The position numbers were made by a program, and so were the translations under genes. The notes under the pieces were generated by a model. That model did not search any database and was not told the DNA's origin. It saw nothing but the letters and a program-made list of their open reading frames with translations. From positions 124,001-188,000 of the forward strand of contig NZ_QTWS01000003.1 of the NCBI RefSeq assembly GCF_003461245.1: a DNA stretch of 64,000 nt. The letters run 5' to 3'. The stretch is from Blautia sp. AF19-10LB. GTDB lineage: Bacteria; Bacillota; Clostridia; Lachnospirales; Lachnospiraceae. The first letter of the stretch is position 1. Each line of letters begins with the position of its first letter. This document shows, piece after piece, positions 62,702 through 64,000 of this stretch.

Positions 62702-63439
62702 ATGATCCTAGAAGTTTGTGTTGACTCTGTGGAATCCGCTGTAAATGCAGAACTTGGCGGTGCTGACCGCATTGAATTATGCGGTGACCTGATCGTGGGC
62801 GGGACCACGCCCTCACTTGCTTTATACGAAAGAATACGCGAAAAGATCAATATCCCGATCCATGTGCTTCTCCGTCCGCGATTCGGAGATTTTCTGTACA
62901 GTGAAGAGGAGATTGAGATTCTGACACGACAAGCGGAAGCTTTTTCCAAAGCCGGTGCTGATGCTCTGGTGATCGGATGCCTGACCGCAGATGGACAGCT
63001 TGATACAGAGGTATTAAATCGAATTATGGATGCAGGAAAAGGTACTCCATATAATCTACATCGTGCTTTTGATATGTGTCGTGATCTGGATGAAACACTG
63101 GAAACTGCCCGAAAACTTGGCATTGTTTCTATTCTTACTTCCGGCGGAGTTGCTTCTGCTCCTGATGGTATTCAGACTCTGAATCGTCTGAAACAAAATG
63201 CCGGAAATGTTGATATCATGGCAGGTGCAGGAATAAATTCTCAGAATCTTTCTTACATGCTGGAACACTCCTGTCTGACTGCGTTTCATATGTCCGGAAA
63301 GAAAGTTCTGCCAAGTCAGATGAAGTACCGTAATCCACATGTAAATATGGGAATGCCCGGATTTTCCGAGTATGAAATCCTTCGCACAAACACAAAAGAA
63401 ATCCAGAAAGCGAGGGCTGTTCTGGATTCCTGGAAGTAG
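62702..63439 (+). CDS. cutC: CutC-family protein
   Basis: 245 aa TIM barrel. EVCVDSVESAVNAELGGADR opens as usual, RIELCGDLIVGGTTPS and LLRPRFGDFLYSEEE follow, NLHRAFDMCRDLDE and ILTSGGVASAPDG are the signature. Although named for copper homeostasis, members act more generally; the substrate is unresolved. Confidence 0.93.
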   Translation: MILEVCVDSVESAVNAELGGADRIELCGDLIVGGTTPSLALYERIREKINIPIHVLLRPRFGDFLYSEEEIEILTRQAEAFSKAGADALVIGCLTADGQLDTEVLNRIMDAGKGTPYNLHRAFDMCRDLDETLETARKLGIVSILTSGGVASAPDGIQTLNRLKQNAGNVDIMAGAGINSQNLSYMLEHSCLTAFHMSGKKVLPSQMKYRNPHVNMGMPGFSEYEILRTNTKEIQKARAVLDSWK

Positions 63440-63482
63440 ATGATTACGATGTTTTACCAGAATCTGTCAGATTCCAAAATAC

Positions 63483-63631
63483 TCATTTTTCTGCCAGTGC
63501 ATGCTCGTAAATCTCACGGTCAAGGTCTTTGAAGACATTGAAGATTACTTTCTTTACGCTGATTTCCTGCTGCAAAAACTCACGCACCGTATGTACTGCA
63601 ATCTGTGCCGCACGTTCTTTCGGAAATTCAA
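63483..63631 (-). pseudogene. 3' fragment of a macro-domain protein
   Basis: The minus strand reads FPKERAAQIAVHTVREFLQQ, then VKKVIFNVFKDLDREIYEHA and ends LAEK at a TGA at 63483-63485. This is the last third of an O-acetyl-ADP-ribose deacetylase-type macro domain. The ADP-ribose-binding part is missing, and no start is visible, so it is a remnant. Confidence 0.75.
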
Positions 63632-63641
63632 GTTTGATTAT

Positions 63642-63672
63642 AGTTTACAACCTGAAGTTGACTTTAGGTCAA
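63642..63672 (-). promoter_or_regulatory. MerR-type promoter with 19-bp spacer
   Basis: TTGACC (63667-63672) and TAAACT (63642-63647) on the minus strand are exactly 19 bp apart. The spacer holds a near-perfect dyad ACCTAAAGTcAACTTCAGGT. Over-long spacers with such dyads are typical of MerR-family activated promoters. It faces the macro-domain remnant, so its original gene has been lost. Confidence 0.65.
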
Positions 63673-63758
63673 GAGGAAATTTTGTTTTGTTGTTTGTTTT
63701 GTTTTTATTTCACATAACATAAATGCTACAAATAACTTTTTCACTTTCATAGTCCATT

Positions 63759-64000
63759 TCATGTAGCAGCTTTGCTTTTCGTAGAGACAGCCCATCCAGC
63801 CTGCACTCTTTGTATCACACTGCCATCGCGTGCATCGATCGTAAGAAGTGGAACGCCAGCGTCATCCATAGTCACGTTTCCTATAACAGGCCCATCCCCT
63901 GCTCCATTTCCATACTCATACTCCGGTTCTTCGGATGTCCATGTTCCATAGAAATCCCACACCGGGATCAGGATTGCTTCTGTGTCATTGTCTCCGCTCT
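63759..64000 (-). CDS. C-terminal end of an unidentified protein (possibly DUF6034-like), 5' end outside the window
   Basis: Open frame of 80 codons at the right edge, with the start outside. It reads TEAILIPVWDFYGTWTSEE, then a Gly/Asn/Asp loop and VPLLTIDARDGSVIQRVQAG, ending SKAAT. The ending LLTIDARDGSVI is like lipoproteins annotated DUF6034 in Lachnospiraceae, which I recall only by motif style. Function unknown. Confidence 0.6.
   Translation of the reverse strand, partial: SGDNDTEAILIPVWDFYGTWTSEEPEYEYGNGAGDGPVIGNVTMDDAGVPLLTIDARDGSVIQRVQAGWAVSTKSKAAT

Overview
The window looks like ordinary chromosome from a low-GC, Gram-positive gut anaerobe, most likely a Lachnospiraceae species in or near Blautia. 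This is an inference from gene content: AdhE fermentation, a PerM-type exporter, two NSS sodium symporters, a YkuD/PG-binding wall protein, a CotF-like protein, a Tp47-like surface protein, A+T-rich intergenic DNA and consensus sigma-A promoters. No tRNA, rRNA, CRISPR array or prophage module was recognised.

Layout. 1-2.8 kb: 5' part of a large secreted Tp47/FIVAR-type protein (minus), with a promoter flanked by two perfect GTTAG-N6-CTAAC repeats. 2.9-11.3 kb (minus): a VanZ-inositol monophosphatase fusion, OGG1-type glycosylase, a 59-aa Cys protein, RfbF, a radical SAM protein, nitroreductase plus class II aldolase, eukaryotic-type HisA and a small lipoprotein. 11.4-16 kb: a BMP-family nucleoside-type ABC operon. 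16.4-19.4 kb: dapA-dapB, cobalamin adenosyltransferase and a two-OB SSB-like protein. 19.6-30.9 kb: typA, add, PerM/AI-2E transporter, adhE with two Rex-like operators, small alarmone synthetase, aminotransferase and an NSS transporter. 31-32.7 kb: an IS graveyard (manA 3' fragment, tnpB 5' fragment, IS982-type element with a broken transposase). 32.7-34.6 kb: an orphan sugar-binding protein and an RluA-family pseudouridine synthase.

The most unusual segment is 34.63-35.65 kb. About 1 kb carries no ORF of 60 codons, has a TTGACA-N17-TATTAT promoter on the minus strand, and is dense in perfect inverted repeats. I interpret it as a large structured non-coding RNA, or an exceptionally long leader of the rluA-family gene. 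The transcript would run to a hairpin plus U-tract that overlaps the rluA Shine-Dalgarno. I cannot assign it to a known family.

35.8-47 kb: aconitase-family hydratase, a membrane-anchored HEPN-like protein, a small conserved protein, acyltransferase, murF-ddl, a YkuD protein lacking its usual histidines, and an aminotransferase. 47-54 kb: an rRNA-type methyltransferase translationally coupled to a 62-aa protein with 10 cysteines, then pstS-pstC-pstA-pstB-phoU-phoR with PhoP-box-like repeats but no response regulator gene. 54-64 kb: aldo/keto reductase, ferritin-like CotF protein, SseB-domain protein, HAD nucleotidase, secreted proteins, a purple-acid-type phosphatase with YibE/F, a second NSS transporter, an AllA-like cupin, CutC, a macro-domain remnant behind a MerR-type promoter, and the 3' end of a further protein (minus) running off the window.
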